A DNA stretch of 64,000 nt, from positions 372,001-436,000 of the forward strand of contig NZ_CP013480.3 of assembly GCF_001465545.3 (NCBI RefSeq), given 5' to 3'. The notes beneath the pieces are model-generated. The model did no database searches. It saw only the letters and a program-made list of their open reading frames with translations, and was not told the DNA's origin. This document shows, in pieces, positions 55,465 to 64,000 of the stretch. The DNA comes from Pandoraea norimbergensis (GTDB taxonomy: Bacteria > Pseudomonadota > Gammaproteobacteria > Burkholderiales > Burkholderiaceae). Both the position numbers and the translations under genes were made by a program. How positions within the stretch are numbered: position 1 is the stretch's first letter; the number at the start of each line of letters is the position of its first letter.

Positions 55465-56868
55465 TTATGGCGCGGATTGCCGCCGGGGCTGTCCCAGCGG
55501 CGCAAACCACAACACGGCAATCCCTACTAGCAGGCTCGCGGCGGCAAATAGCAGCCCCGACGTGAACGAGTGCGTCCAGTCCTTGAGCACGCCCACAACG
55601 ATCGGGCTCAGTGCCGATCCAAGATTGCCCACGGCGTTGATGACGGCGAGCCCGAGCGCGCGCGTTTGCGGCGTGAGGCTGCGATCAGGCACCGTCCAGA
55701 AGATCGCCATCGCGGTGTATGCCCCGGTCGATGCCATGGCAACCCCGGCGAGACGCATCGACGCCTCAGGGGCGAAACACGTGACGACCCAGCCCGCCGC
55801 CGAGAAGAGCATGGGCAGCACGAGATGCCAGCGGCGCTCTTGCAGGCGATCGGAGCGGCGTCCCCACCAGATCATGCCGGCGATGGTGCAAAGCGAGGGA
55901 ATGGCGGCGAGCAGGCCGATGGTGACATTGCTGCTCGTGGTGCCGAAGCTCTTCACGATCTGCGGAATCCACAGCGATGCGAGCGAGAGCGTGTTCACCA
56001 GACAGAAGTAACCGAGTGCAAACTTCGCCACCGTAGGCGTCAGGATGGCGCGCCAGACACTGCCCGTCTGTGTCGCGGCGCGACGATTGCCAGCCTGCTG
56101 TGCGACGGCAATCGCCGCTTCACGGTCGCGCGCAATCATGCCGTCGAGCGTGCGCTTTTCGGCGGTGGAAAGCCAACGCGCGTCCGCCGGTTTGTCATCG
56201 AGGTACCACCACGTGGCGAAGCCCAGCAACACCGTCGGCAACCCTTCGAGCACGAAGAGCCATTGCCAGCCGGCGAGGCCTGCCACACCGTCGAGCCGCA
56301 AGAGATAGCCGGACGCCGCGGCACCGATTGCCGAGGTGACCGGCATCGCGATCATGAACCACGCGTTTGCGCGTGCCCGTGCCGCCGAGGGAAACCAGTC
56401 GCCCATGTACAGCAGCATGCCCGGCAGAAAGCCCGCTTCGGTAATGCCGACGATGGCGCGAATCAGGTAGAGGCTGGTGGCATCGTGCGCGAACATCGTG
56501 GCACTTGAGGCGAGTCCCCACGCGATCAGGATGGCACCGATCCAGCGCCGTGCGCCGAACTTCACGAGCATCAGGTTGCTTGGCACACCGCACAGCACAT
56601 AGGTGAGATAGAAGACCGTCGACGCCATGCCGAACATGGTGCTCGTGAGCCCGAGGTCCTGACTCATCGTGAGCGCGGCAAAGCCGACGTTGATGCGATC
56701 GAGAAACGAAAACAGGAACAGCACGAACAGGAAGCCGAGCAGGCGTCGCGAGACTTTGCGCACGACGGCTTGCTCCATGGCGGCGCTGGGTGCGTCGGCG
56801 TGCGATGCAGAGGGTACAGGTGTAGCAATGCCGCCAGCGAGGCTGGCGGCAGGGGTCGTGCGGCTCAT
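55465..56868 (-). CDS. MFS transporter, anion:cation symporter-like (ACS family)
   Basis: A 467-residue twelve-helix transporter of the ACS type that imports aromatic acids, hexuronates or tartrate-like compounds. The N-terminal RRLLGFLFVLFLFSFLDRINVGFAAL is the ACS signature region and the central loop is long. It lies in the cluster with an aromatic-ring hydroxylase and a DUF2783 protein, suggesting uptake of the hydroxylase substrate. The start at 56868 is the ATG; an upstream TTG at 56886 in frame is possible. Confidence 0.88.
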   Translation of the reverse strand: MSRTTPAASLAGGIATPVPSASHADAPSAAMEQAVVRKVSRRLLGFLFVLFLFSFLDRINVGFAALTMSQDLGLTSTMFGMASTVFYLTYVLCGVPSNLMLVKFGARRWIGAILIAWGLASSATMFAHDATSLYLIRAIVGITEAGFLPGMLLYMGDWFPSAARARANAWFMIAMPVTSAIGAAASGYLLRLDGVAGLAGWQWLFVLEGLPTVLLGFATWWYLDDKPADARWLSTAEKRTLDGMIARDREAAIAVAQQAGNRRAATQTGSVWRAILTPTVAKFALGYFCLVNTLSLASLWIPQIVKSFGTTSSNVTIGLLAAIPSLCTIAGMIWWGRRSDRLQERRWHLVLPMLFSAAGWVVTCFAPEASMRLAGVAMASTGAYTAMAIFWTVPDRSLTPQTRALGLAVINAVGNLGSALSPIVVGVLKDWTHSFTSGLLFAAASLLVGIAVLWFAPLGQPRRQSAP

Positions 56869-56964
56869 GATAAGTGTCTTCTCCAACGCGCCCCGCCTTG
56901 ACTTGTCGTGTGGCGGTGTAAGGAAAGCGGGCCTGCCGTCGAGGGCAGGCGCCGAAAGAATCGA

Positions 56965-57150
56965 TCAGGTGCGTGCGGCTTCGCCGATGAGTTCGATCAC
57001 GCGCTGTGGGTCGCCGACGTCGTTGGCCAGCAGCAAGGCGAGTTTGGCGAGCAGCAGTTCGCGCCGGTCTTCGGGGGCGGCATCGATGGCCAGTGCGAGA
57101 GTGTCGTAAATCTCCTCAAGCCCGGCGATGGTGGTGGGTTGTGCGGTCAT
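56965..57150 (-). CDS. DUF2783 small protein
   Basis: A 61-residue helical protein: IAGLEEIYDTLALAIDAAPEDRRELLLAKLALLLAND is its core (given here by position 8-44). The DUF2783 family is regularly found beside FAD-dependent aromatic hydroxylases, as it is here (66 bases after that gene); its role is unknown. Confidence 0.85.
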   Translation of the reverse strand: MTAQPTTIAGLEEIYDTLALAIDAAPEDRRELLLAKLALLLANDVGDPQRVIELIGEAART

Positions 57151-57216
57151 GACAGGGGCTTCCCCAAAATTACGTAGTGAGTGAAATGCAGCAACGCGTG
57201 CTGCACGCCACTCGGT

Positions 57217-58920
57217 TCAGACGCAAGCCGTCGCGTGCGCGAGCGCATCGGCAAGACGCGTGGTGTCGAGTGTCTGCCAGCGTGCGCAGATGTGGTGATC
57301 GGGACGCACGAGATAGGCCGTGCCGTGCTCGGCACCGTACCTTTCGAACGCATGGCCGGCCGGATCGGGCAACGTGATATCTGCACCGGCCACCGAAGTT
57401 TGCTTGTCGGCGAACGCGATCACCGTCACCGGCACACCGCGTTCGCGCCACGTCGCGACGGTTTCGCGCAAGTCGGGGTCGAGCGGCGCGTCGCCGAAGG
57501 TCACGAGATGGAAGGCGGCGCCGAGACGATCGTAGAGATAGTCGTTCGCGCTGAGCTTCACGTTCGGTGCGGGCGCACCGACGCTCGGACCGGCGCTCAT
57601 GCAAGCGTTGTCATCGCTTGGACTGTTCAACGGCGAGTCGCGATAGTCGTGCGCACGCGACGTGCGCCAGTGGAACAGCGGCCGCACGAATGCATGGTCA
57701 AGCGACAGGTCGAGAACGGCATCGCGCAGCAGGCGGAAACCATGCGATGGCGGCGTCATGAAACGCGTGCTCTTCCCTGCTTCGGCGATGATCTCGCGCG
57801 CGGCGCCCACGCGGTCGTGCGTGTACGACGCGAGCAATGCCGACGGCGCGACGCCTTTGGCCACCGCAGCCAGTTTCCATGCCAGATCGATGGCGTCCTG
57901 AAAGCCGGTGTTCGCGCCACGCACACCGAAGATCGGCAGCAGGTGAGCGGCATCGCCCGCGAAGAGAATGCGTCCGTGCACGTAGTCGGGCAGCGTAAGT
58001 GCGCGTGCGGAATACACCGAGCACCAGTCGAGTTCCCACGGCTTGCCGCCCAGCCCCATCATGTCGAGCTGCGCGTTGATGCGCTCGCGGATCGTCTCCG
58101 GTTGCAGCGCGTGTTCCGAGGTTTCCGATGCGGGCAACTGATAGTCCACCCGCCAGATGCCGTCGGGCTCGCGATGCATCAGCACCGTGTTGCCCGGGTT
58201 CCAGTCCGGCGCGAAATAGGCGAGGCGCTCGGTCGGCAGATCGAGATCGATGCGGATGTCCGCGATCACGAAACGCCCTTCGTAGCTCGCTCCCTCGAAG
58301 CGCAGACCCAGAGCGGTGCGCACCGTCGAGCGCGCGCCATCCGCTGCCACGAGCCACTGCGCGTGTTGCGTGTATTCACCGTCGGGCGTGTCGATTTGCA
58401 GCGTGACGTGGCCGCTTTCCTGCGCGCCCTGCTCGTCCTGTGTTACGCCGACAAGCTTGTTCCCCCAACGAATCTCGACGAGCGGCTCGCGCTCGATAGC
58501 CTCCACCAGATAGCTCTCGAGCACGTTCTGTTGCAAGTTGATGAGCGGGGCGAATCGATCGTCCTCGCTGACGGGCGATTCCATGCGGAACACGCGCTGG
58601 CCGCGATAGAACGAATTGCCACTCGTCCACGGCAGGCCCTTGGCGACCACGGCATCGGCGACACCGACGGCTTGCAGAATTTCCTGCGAGCGGCGCGTAA
58701 AGACGATCGCACGGCTGCCTTCGGAGACTTGTTGCTCGGCTTGCAGCACCACGCAGCGCACGCCGTGACGCGCGAGCGCCAGCGCCGTGACCATGCCGAT
58801 CGGGCCGCCGCCGACGATGGCAACAGGCACTTCGGGCGGCTCACCCCGCGGGAAAAAGTGAGGATGGACGCGGTACGCGTGATAAAGCGACGCGCGCGGG
58901 GAAGTCTCTGGTCGATGCAT
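57217..58920 (-). CDS. FAD-dependent aromatic monooxygenase (MhpA/PheA-like)
   Basis: A 567-residue flavoprotein hydroxylase. The N-terminal FAD motif (VAIVGGGPIGMVTALAL, near residue 32), the DG motif (LVAADGARSTVRTALGL) and the GD motif (GRILFAGDAAHLLPIFG) identify it as a class A monooxygenase; a C-terminal thioredoxin-like dimer domain follows. Such enzymes hydroxylate phenols or hydroxyphenyl-propionates for ring cleavage. It is divergent from a MarR regulator, with two matching operator sites between. Confidence 0.9.
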   Translation of the reverse strand: MHRPETSPRASLYHAYRVHPHFFPRGEPPEVPVAIVGGGPIGMVTALALARHGVRCVVLQAEQQVSEGSRAIVFTRRSQEILQAVGVADAVVAKGLPWTSGNSFYRGQRVFRMESPVSEDDRFAPLINLQQNVLESYLVEAIEREPLVEIRWGNKLVGVTQDEQGAQESGHVTLQIDTPDGEYTQHAQWLVAADGARSTVRTALGLRFEGASYEGRFVIADIRIDLDLPTERLAYFAPDWNPGNTVLMHREPDGIWRVDYQLPASETSEHALQPETIRERINAQLDMMGLGGKPWELDWCSVYSARALTLPDYVHGRILFAGDAAHLLPIFGVRGANTGFQDAIDLAWKLAAVAKGVAPSALLASYTHDRVGAAREIIAEAGKSTRFMTPPSHGFRLLRDAVLDLSLDHAFVRPLFHWRTSRAHDYRDSPLNSPSDDNACMSAGPSVGAPAPNVKLSANDYLYDRLGAAFHLVTFGDAPLDPDLRETVATWRERGVPVTVIAFADKQTSVAGADITLPDPAGHAFERYGAEHGTAYLVRPDHHICARWQTLDTTRLADALAHATACV

Positions 58921-59032
58921 GATGCGACACCCGAAAAACGGCTCGGCGCGCTCGCCATTGTCCGTCTCGTGTCAGCGCAGAGGCGGCCGGCGCAAGCGCG
59001 CAGGAAAGGCCAATCTGGCCTTTGCGTATTTA

Positions 59033-59046
59033 GTTGCTAACGCAAC
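59033..59046. promoter_or_regulatory. Putative MarR operator 1
   Basis: GTTGC-N4-GCAAC inverted repeat in the divergent region between the monooxygenase and marR. An identical half-site pair occurs 31 bases away (59064-59077). Confidence 0.6.
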
Positions 59047-59063
59047 CATTCTAGTGTGCTAAG

Positions 59064-59077
59064 GTTGCGCCCGCAAC
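59064..59077. promoter_or_regulatory. Putative MarR operator 2
   Basis: GTTGC-N4-GCAAC, centred 31 bases (about three helical turns) from operator 1, so both would face the same side of DNA. It lies 38 bases before the marR start. Confidence 0.6.
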
Positions 59078-59115
59078 CAAATATCGTCTCATTTCGACTA
59101 GGGGAAAACACTGAA

Positions 59116-59571
59116 ATGCGGCCTGTTCACAAGACCCTCGATCAGTTCCTGACGTACAAGATGCACCGCTTGATGAAGCAGCACGACAAGCGCATTGCGC
59201 AGTCGTACGCGGATGCGGCGCAACTGAGTCTGGCCGAGTCGCGCGTGTTGGCGGCGGTAGGTTCGGCGGGCGCGCTATCGAACTCGGAGCTGGCGCGGCG
59301 TGCGAATCTGGACAAGAGTCAGGCGAGCCGCGGTGCCGATGGGCTGGTGTCGCGCGGGCTGGTCAGGCGCGCGCCGGATGAATCCGATGGCCGGGCGGTG
59401 AAGGTCACGCTGACGCCGGAAGGTGAGGCGGTGTGGCGCGTGGTGATCGGTGCGGCGCGCGAGCACTACGAACACTTGTTCGAAGCGCTCACCGACGAGG
59501 AGATGCGCGTGTACGAGCGATTGCTCGACAAGTTGCTGTTGCGTTCCGACGAACTGGACGGAACCGACTGA
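59116..59571 (+). CDS. MarR-family transcriptional regulator
   Basis: A 151-residue winged-helix regulator with the MarR dimer helices at the ends and a DNA-binding core (NSELARRANLDKSQASRGADGLVSRGLVRR). It most likely represses the divergent monooxygenase/DUF2783/MFS cluster until an aromatic compound binds. The ATG at 59116 follows GGGGAAA; upstream codons to 59056 overlap the operator region. Confidence 0.93.
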   Translation: MRPVHKTLDQFLTYKMHRLMKQHDKRIAQSYADAAQLSLAESRVLAAVGSAGALSNSELARRANLDKSQASRGADGLVSRGLVRRAPDESDGRAVKVTLTPEGEAVWRVVIGAAREHYEHLFEALTDEEMRVYERLLDKLLLRSDELDGTD

Positions 59572-59654
59572 CGCTGCGGTGCCGATGGGCGCAGATGCGT
59601 GGCGTTTCGCCGAGTCCGGCTGAGCGCTATTCCGCACCATTGAGATGACAAAAG

Positions 59655-59690
59655 AAGAGGGGCACCCACGCGAGTCGGTGCCCCTCTTTT
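59655..59690. terminator. Bidirectional terminator between marR and the phospholipase gene
   Basis: A 12-bp stem (AAGAGGGGCACC / GGTGCCCCTCTT) with T-run on the right and A-run on the left, so it can end the transcripts of both convergent genes. Confidence 0.9.
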
Positions 59691-59755
59691 ATTGCTACTG
59701 CGTCCGGCGGTTCAGCAACGCGGCTGACGTTGACAGCGCCGTCGCTTCACAGGCA

Positions 59756-61465
59756 TTACGCGAACGAGAGTGTCTTCGTCAGATCGCCCGGCGGCATGGC
59801 GCCACGTGCTGCGAAGGCGGCATTGCGATACGCGATGCCTTCGAGCGTGGGCAGGTCATACAGACGCGTGATGAAGCGCAGCACCGAGGTGGTGTCGTAG
59901 AACGTGTGATCGACGTTGCCGCGCTTGGCGAACGGCGACACGACGAGTGCCGGAATGCGCGAGCCCGGGCCCCAGCGGTCGCCCTTGGGCGGGGCGACGT
60001 GATCCCACCAGCCGCCGTTTTCGTCGTACGTGATCACGACCATCATGTTCTGCCACTGCGGCGACTTCATCAGGTGGGCGAGGATGTTCGCCACGTGCTG
60101 GTCGCCCGATTCCACGTCCGAATAACCGGCGTGCTGGTTCAGGTTGCCTTGCGGCTTATAGAACGTCACGGCGGGCAGCTTGCCCGCGATGGCGTCGGCA
60201 ATGAACTTGTTCGAGATCGGGCCATCGCCGAGGCCGCCGTCGCGCAAGTGTTCGTCACGCGCGGCAGTGCCGGGTGCGAACTGGGCGAAGTAGTTGAACG
60301 GCTGGTGGTGGTACTGGAAGTTCGGCGTATCCGGGCCGCCCTTGTGATCGAGCGCGGCTTGCCATGCGCCCGCATACCAGGCCCACGAGACGCCCTTCGA
60401 CGAGAGCAGGTCGCCGATGGTGGCGAAGTTTTGCGGCGGCAGCGTGCTCGGGTTCGACGGATCGGCGAGGTGTTTGTCGCCACTGGCCGACGGCTTCACC
60501 GGCGACGGCTGATACGGCGGCATCATCGTGTTCACGGCGAAGTTGTCGGGCGTGATGGCACCGTCGCGCACGAACTTCGGCTTGCCGTCGGCAGCGGAAG
60601 CCGGCGACTCTGCATGTACGGCCAGACGCACGCCTTGCGGGCCGTCGGCGAGTACGGCGATCTTGTCCTTGGCCGGGCTTTGTGCGGCGTTCGGGTACAC
60701 CGGCGGGCGGCCGGTGATCAGGAACTGGTGATTCAGGAACGAACCGCCGAAGGCCGCCATGAAGAAGTTGTCGCACATCGTGTACTGCTGCGCGATCTTG
60801 TACATGTTGAGCGTCTTGGCGGTCTCGCCGTAGTAGCCCATGACGAGGCCACCGGAGTCGGCCCAGGCGGCGAACTGATTGTTCGTGCCGTCGGCGATCT
60901 GCATCTGGTTCTGCCAGAACACGTGCCAGAGGTCGCGCGTGATGACCGATTCCGGCAACAGCTTGCCTTCGGCGTCCTTGAGCATGAACGGGGCGTTCGG
61001 CTGGCGCGGGATGTCTTTTTCGGTGATGTGGTACTTCTTGCCGCCGATGGTCTGGGCCTTGGGCACAAGGCCATCGAAGAACGGCGGGAGCAGCGACATC
61101 GGCGTCTTGCCGTCGCGATCGATCTGCGTGTAGGCGGAGGCGGGTACCTTCGCGAGCGGCTTCTCGACGCCGGGGAAGTCGGCGAACAGGTTGTTGAAGC
61201 TGCGGTTCTCGAGGTAGATCACGACCACAGTCTTGATGCTGGCCTTGAGTTGGGCATCGAACGTGCCGCCGGGCGCGACGACGGTCGGGGCACCGGCACC
61301 GCCTTCTGCGGCGCAGCCCGTGAGGGCGGTGGTGGCGCCTGCGGCACCGGCGGCGCCGATGGCGGCCAGGCCTTGCAGAATGCGGCGACGCGACGGGTCA
61401 GACGGATTGTCGTCCTGGCTGTCGAGGGCGGGGTCGTGCGGCTGGGGCGTGGCGTCGTGCGTCAT
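59756..61465 (-). CDS. Tat-exported phospholipase C / acid phosphatase
   Basis: A 569-residue exported phosphoesterase. The twin-arginine signal SRRRILQGLAAIGAAG (from about residue 25) with a lipobox-like TALTGCAAE after it suggests export folded and possibly lipid-anchored. Catalytic segments are VVVIYLENRSFNNLF, DNFFMAAFGGSFLNHQFLITG and VITYDENGGWWDHV, all typical of the non-haemolytic phospholipase C/AcpA family. Substrate could be phosphatidylcholine or other phosphomonoesters. Confidence 0.9.
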   Translation of the reverse strand: MTHDATPQPHDPALDSQDDNPSDPSRRRILQGLAAIGAAGAAGATTALTGCAAEGGAGAPTVVAPGGTFDAQLKASIKTVVVIYLENRSFNNLFADFPGVEKPLAKVPASAYTQIDRDGKTPMSLLPPFFDGLVPKAQTIGGKKYHITEKDIPRQPNAPFMLKDAEGKLLPESVITRDLWHVFWQNQMQIADGTNNQFAAWADSGGLVMGYYGETAKTLNMYKIAQQYTMCDNFFMAAFGGSFLNHQFLITGRPPVYPNAAQSPAKDKIAVLADGPQGVRLAVHAESPASAADGKPKFVRDGAITPDNFAVNTMMPPYQPSPVKPSASGDKHLADPSNPSTLPPQNFATIGDLLSSKGVSWAWYAGAWQAALDHKGGPDTPNFQYHHQPFNYFAQFAPGTAARDEHLRDGGLGDGPISNKFIADAIAGKLPAVTFYKPQGNLNQHAGYSDVESGDQHVANILAHLMKSPQWQNMMVVITYDENGGWWDHVAPPKGDRWGPGSRIPALVVSPFAKRGNVDHTFYDTTSVLRFITRLYDLPTLEGIAYRNAAFAARGAMPPGDLTKTLSFA

Positions 61466-61835
61466 GATGTCCTTGTGTGACGTGTCGGGCTTGGGTGCGC
61501 GCGTTGGCGCCCGCAGACGGTCGGCAAGGGTACGACGTACGAGTCAGGTCGTCACCCTGCCCGGGCGGGCGAGGCAGACGACGTTTTTACGCGTCGATTG
61601 TGACAATTCAGTGACGAAACAAAGGCACTTGCCGGTGAGCGGGCGGAAGTGGCTGGGGCGGACCAGGTGCGGCGGGGTGCGACGGGGAAATTCCGATTGT
61701 TTTGGCGGGATGTGCCACGCAGGCATTGTGATTTCTACAATGAGCCGTTGCACTTCGAAAGTGTCCCGATTCTCCGTATCTCTGACTTCCCCAAAATCCC
61801 CGGATTCACGTTCGGGGCATGCTGCCATCCCGCCA
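61466..61835. other. Intergenic region between the phospholipase and fic genes
   Basis: The + strand frame of the Fic gene is open across this stretch, but the encoded sequence is low-complexity and unlike a domain, so it is treated as untranslated. It should hold divergent promoters; AT-rich patches near 61580-61620 and 61725-61745 are candidates. Confidence 0.45.
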
Positions 61836-63260
61836 ATGACTTCCCTACTGAGTACCCGCCTGCGGTCCGACCTGCCGTTCGATGTTCGCTTGCTTCGCGT
61901 CATGCGCGAGCGATCGATGGAAGGGCAGGAGATGTCGACCTCAGAACAACTTGCCGACGCGACGACGGTCGGCCTTGAAACCGTACGCGATGCACTCGGC
62001 CGTTTGTGGGCAGGGGGCGATGTGGTTCGGCTTGGGGGCGGCGAGGCCCCGCGATATGTCGTGGTGAGCGAGGCGGCAGGCAGCGTCGTTTGCGAACCGC
62101 ATTTGACGCACGACGTCAGTCCGCTGCTTGATGCGTCCGGTGCGACCGACACCGAGGCGGTGTGGGCCGACACGTCACCGGCGGCGGTGTTGCGCCGTCG
62201 ATTGGAGGCACCGCTCTCGACGCGCACTGCGGTGGGCTACCTGCGGGATTTCGTCGACAGCTACATCCCCAATCAAACAGCACTGTTGCCCGCGGAGTTG
62301 GCGCGCGGATTGTTTGGCGCAGGACGGCTTCCCGGCCGTCAGCCGGCGGGGACATTTGCACGGCGTGTGCTGGAGGAATTGCTGATCGATCTGTCGTGGT
62401 CGTCGTCGCGACTGGAAGGTAATCGCTATAGCCTGCTGGAAACCGAAGCGCTATTTCGCGAAAAAACCATCGATGGGGATCGCGATGCGGTGATGTTGCT
62501 CAATCACAAACGCGCGATTGAGTTTCTGGTGGATGCCGTGCCACACGAGGGGCTAACCACGAGCTTGCTGCGCAACCTGCACGCGTTGCTCATGCGGGAT
62601 CTGCTCTCAAACCGGAGCGCCCTCGGTACCATCCGGTGCCGGCCTGTTGGTATTACGGATACGCGCTTCCAGCCGGAGCAGACGCCTTGCGTGCTCGACG
62701 AAATGTTCACGCAGATCGTGACGAAGGCGGCAGACATCCGAAATCCTATCGAGGCGGCATTTTTCCTCTGGGTGCAGTTACCGTATCTGCAACCGTTCGA
62801 AGACGGCAACAAGCGAACGAGTCGCCTCGCGGCCAATGTGCCGTTGATGCTCAAGAACTGCGCGCCACTGTCATTTCTTGATGTTGATCCGATGGAATAC
62901 GCGCAAGCCATGATCGGCGTGTACGAGTTCCGTGACATATCGCTCGCGGTGCGGCTGTTCGAACGAACTTACCGCAGATCGTTGACGAAGTACGCAACCG
63001 CGGCCCTCTCGGATGATTCACCGGATTTGGAACGTGTGAATTTTCGCGCGCAATTGACCGTCGCAATCGATCGCATCGTCCGGGCGGGCGCCACGGTGTC
63101 GGATGCGGTATCGGCCCTCAGTCTCACGACGGGCGCGTGCCAAACCTTTGTGCCGATTCTCGAGGAGGAGTTGTCGGAGCTCGGGCCTTTTAACTGCGCA
63201 CGCTATTACCTGACGCCGCATATGACGCAAACATGGATTGACGCGGGGCGCCCGAGTTGA
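61836..63260 (+). CDS. Fic-domain protein with altered catalytic motif and N-terminal inhibitory helix
   Basis: A 474-residue protein. An N-terminal winged-helix-like region (about 5-70) is followed by a Fic domain. The inhibitory motif S/T-x-x-x-E-G/N is present before the core (Ser190 to Glu194-Gly195), placing it in the class with intramolecular inhibition. The core motif reads LQPFEDGNKRTSR: the usual His (HPFxxGNxR) is Gln319, so the standard AMPylation base is missing, although the phosphate-binding and Gly/Asn/Arg residues remain. This Gln variant occurs in a subgroup of Fic proteins and may have another activity. The start at 61836 is chosen by domain extent; it has no strong ribosome binding site. 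Confidence 0.82.
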   Translation: MTSLLSTRLRSDLPFDVRLLRVMRERSMEGQEMSTSEQLADATTVGLETVRDALGRLWAGGDVVRLGGGEAPRYVVVSEAAGSVVCEPHLTHDVSPLLDASGATDTEAVWADTSPAAVLRRRLEAPLSTRTAVGYLRDFVDSYIPNQTALLPAELARGLFGAGRLPGRQPAGTFARRVLEELLIDLSWSSSRLEGNRYSLLETEALFREKTIDGDRDAVMLLNHKRAIEFLVDAVPHEGLTTSLLRNLHALLMRDLLSNRSALGTIRCRPVGITDTRFQPEQTPCVLDEMFTQIVTKAADIRNPIEAAFFLWVQLPYLQPFEDGNKRTSRLAANVPLMLKNCAPLSFLDVDPMEYAQAMIGVYEFRDISLAVRLFERTYRRSLTKYATAALSDDSPDLERVNFRAQLTVAIDRIVRAGATVSDAVSALSLTTGACQTFVPILEEELSELGPFNCARYYLTPHMTQTWIDAGRPS

Positions 63261-63261
63261 T

Positions 63262-64000
63262 TCAGAGGTTGCGCGTCGCAGGCCGAGGCGCAACGTACCC
63301 ACTATCCTCAAACAACCCTGTCCTGAATTGCTCAACCAGATCGTCAAGCAGGGCACGCAGTGCGCTCGGCATCTGCTTGCGTGAGGTGTAGACGCCGTAC
63401 ACGGTCATTTCCCGTGGCACGTAATCGGGCAATAGCGCTTGCAACGTGCCGTCGCGCAGATACGGCAACGCCGCATACACCGGCTGCATGCCGATGCCGG
63501 CACCGGCCAGCGTCGCCGAGAGCAGTACGTTTGCCTCATTGGCCGACAGATTGCCGCCGACGGGCACGCCCAGCGGTGTGCCGTCATGCGTGAACTGCCA
63601 TAGACTCTTGCCGAAATACGTGTACGTCAAACAGTTATGCAACGCCAGATCTTCGGCGCGCGAGGGCGTGCCGTGCTGTTGCAGATACGCCGGTGCCGCG
63701 CACACCACGGAATGGCAGGTTGCGAGACGCCGCACGATTAATCCCGGCGCCGGCTCTGAGGTCACACGAATCGCCAGATCGATACGCTCATCGACCAGAT
63801 CCACGGTGCGGTCGGCCACCACAAGGTCAATGGCCACACCTGGATGCCGCGCAATGAAGCGCGTGACCGCCGCCGCCAGAAACGCCTGCCCGAGCGACGT
63901 GCTGCAAGCCACCCGCAACAAACCGCGAGGGGTCGTGTCGTCGTGCGACACGCTGGCAAGATCGTCGGCGATGCCCAGCATCTCGCGGCACCGGGGCAGC
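63262..64000 (-). CDS. LysR-family regulator, cut by the window end
   Basis: The frame is open to the right edge, and the visible C-terminal 246 residues are the effector-binding domain (TPRGLLRVACSTSLGQAFLAAAV, DLAIRVTSEPAPGLIVRRLATC). Since codons continue past 63981 (LPRCREMLG), the gene extends beyond the window, where its helix-turn-helix must lie. Its stop is 1 base from the opposing fic stop. Confidence 0.9.
   Translation of the reverse strand, partial: LPRCREMLGIADDLASVSHDDTTPRGLLRVACSTSLGQAFLAAAVTRFIARHPGVAIDLVVADRTVDLVDERIDLAIRVTSEPAPGLIVRRLATCHSVVCAAPAYLQQHGTPSRAEDLALHNCLTYTYFGKSLWQFTHDGTPLGVPVGGNLSANEANVLLSATLAGAGIGMQPVYAALPYLRDGTLQALLPDYVPREMTVYGVYTSRKQMPSALRALLDDLVEQFRTGLFEDSGYVAPRPATRNL

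Noticed and set aside
59645..61480. 611-codon + strand frame opposite the phospholipase gene
   Set aside because: Reverse reading of a Tat-exported phosphoesterase with intact motifs; the opposite frame has no domain.

Overview
The window looks like a chromosomal stretch from a high-GC betaproteobacterium of the order Burkholderiales. Pandoraea or a close Burkholderiaceae relative is the best guess. The basis is codon use, three trimeric porins of the 'QSNVTLYG' type typical of that order, many LysR regulators and the overall gene repertoire; this is inference, as no rRNA or housekeeping marker beyond argG is present. There are about 57 protein-coding genes or gene remnants, one tRNA-Val(GAC), one fluoride riboswitch and a dozen hairpin terminators. 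I saw no insertion sequence, CRISPR array, prophage or rRNA.

Layout. 1-4500: a hypothetical protein, a four-repeat membrane protein, a periplasmic L-asparaginase and a porin. 4939-7367: an island AT-richer than its surroundings, holding a CdiA/filamentous-haemagglutinin fragment fused out of frame to a PD-(D/E)XK toxin domain, followed by two small genes that are candidate immunity genes. 7745-10630: saccharopine/lysine dehydrogenase-like enzyme, Lrp/AsnC regulator and an acetylpolyamine amidohydrolase. 11035-14803: porin, AraC regulator, HSL-type esterase and PaiB-like protein. 14937-22966: an operon for import and hydrolysis of an unknown amide or peptide (C45 Ntn-hydrolase, alpha/beta hydrolase, two Dpp-type permeases, fused double ATPase, GntR regulator, binding protein), whose last five genes are joined by 4-base overlaps.

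23065-30653: another porin, an Fbp-type ABC importer and a divergent TctD/TctE-like two-component system. 30784-35553: a stand-alone cysteine desulfurase, LysR, an SDR lacking its catalytic Lys, and catalase. 35649-36769: an Mrr-like nuclease coupled by start-stop overlap to an unknown protein. 36943-38499: a fluoride riboswitch in front of a CLC-F fluoride exporter. 38485-46756: DUF72, UvrD-like helicase, GNAT, DUF4239, DUF1653, a small lipoprotein, a secreted lipase and a DUF308/HdeD membrane domain fused to a Cys/His hydrolase. 47000-54530: argG, LysR, EamA exporter, FMN-binding protein, GST, LysR, a small secreted protein and tRNA-Val. 54622-64000: NYN-LOTUS protein, an aromatic-hydroxylase cluster (MFS, DUF2783, flavoprotein monooxygenase) with a divergent MarR and two matching operators, a Tat-exported phospholipase C/acid phosphatase, a Fic protein with Gln in place of the catalytic His, and a LysR gene cut by the window edge.

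Most of the window is a catabolic and transport neighbourhood. The most unusual parts are the orphan CDI-like toxin cassette, the nuclease/unknown pair, the C45-ABC operon, the membrane-hydrolase fusion and the altered-active-site SDR and Fic proteins.
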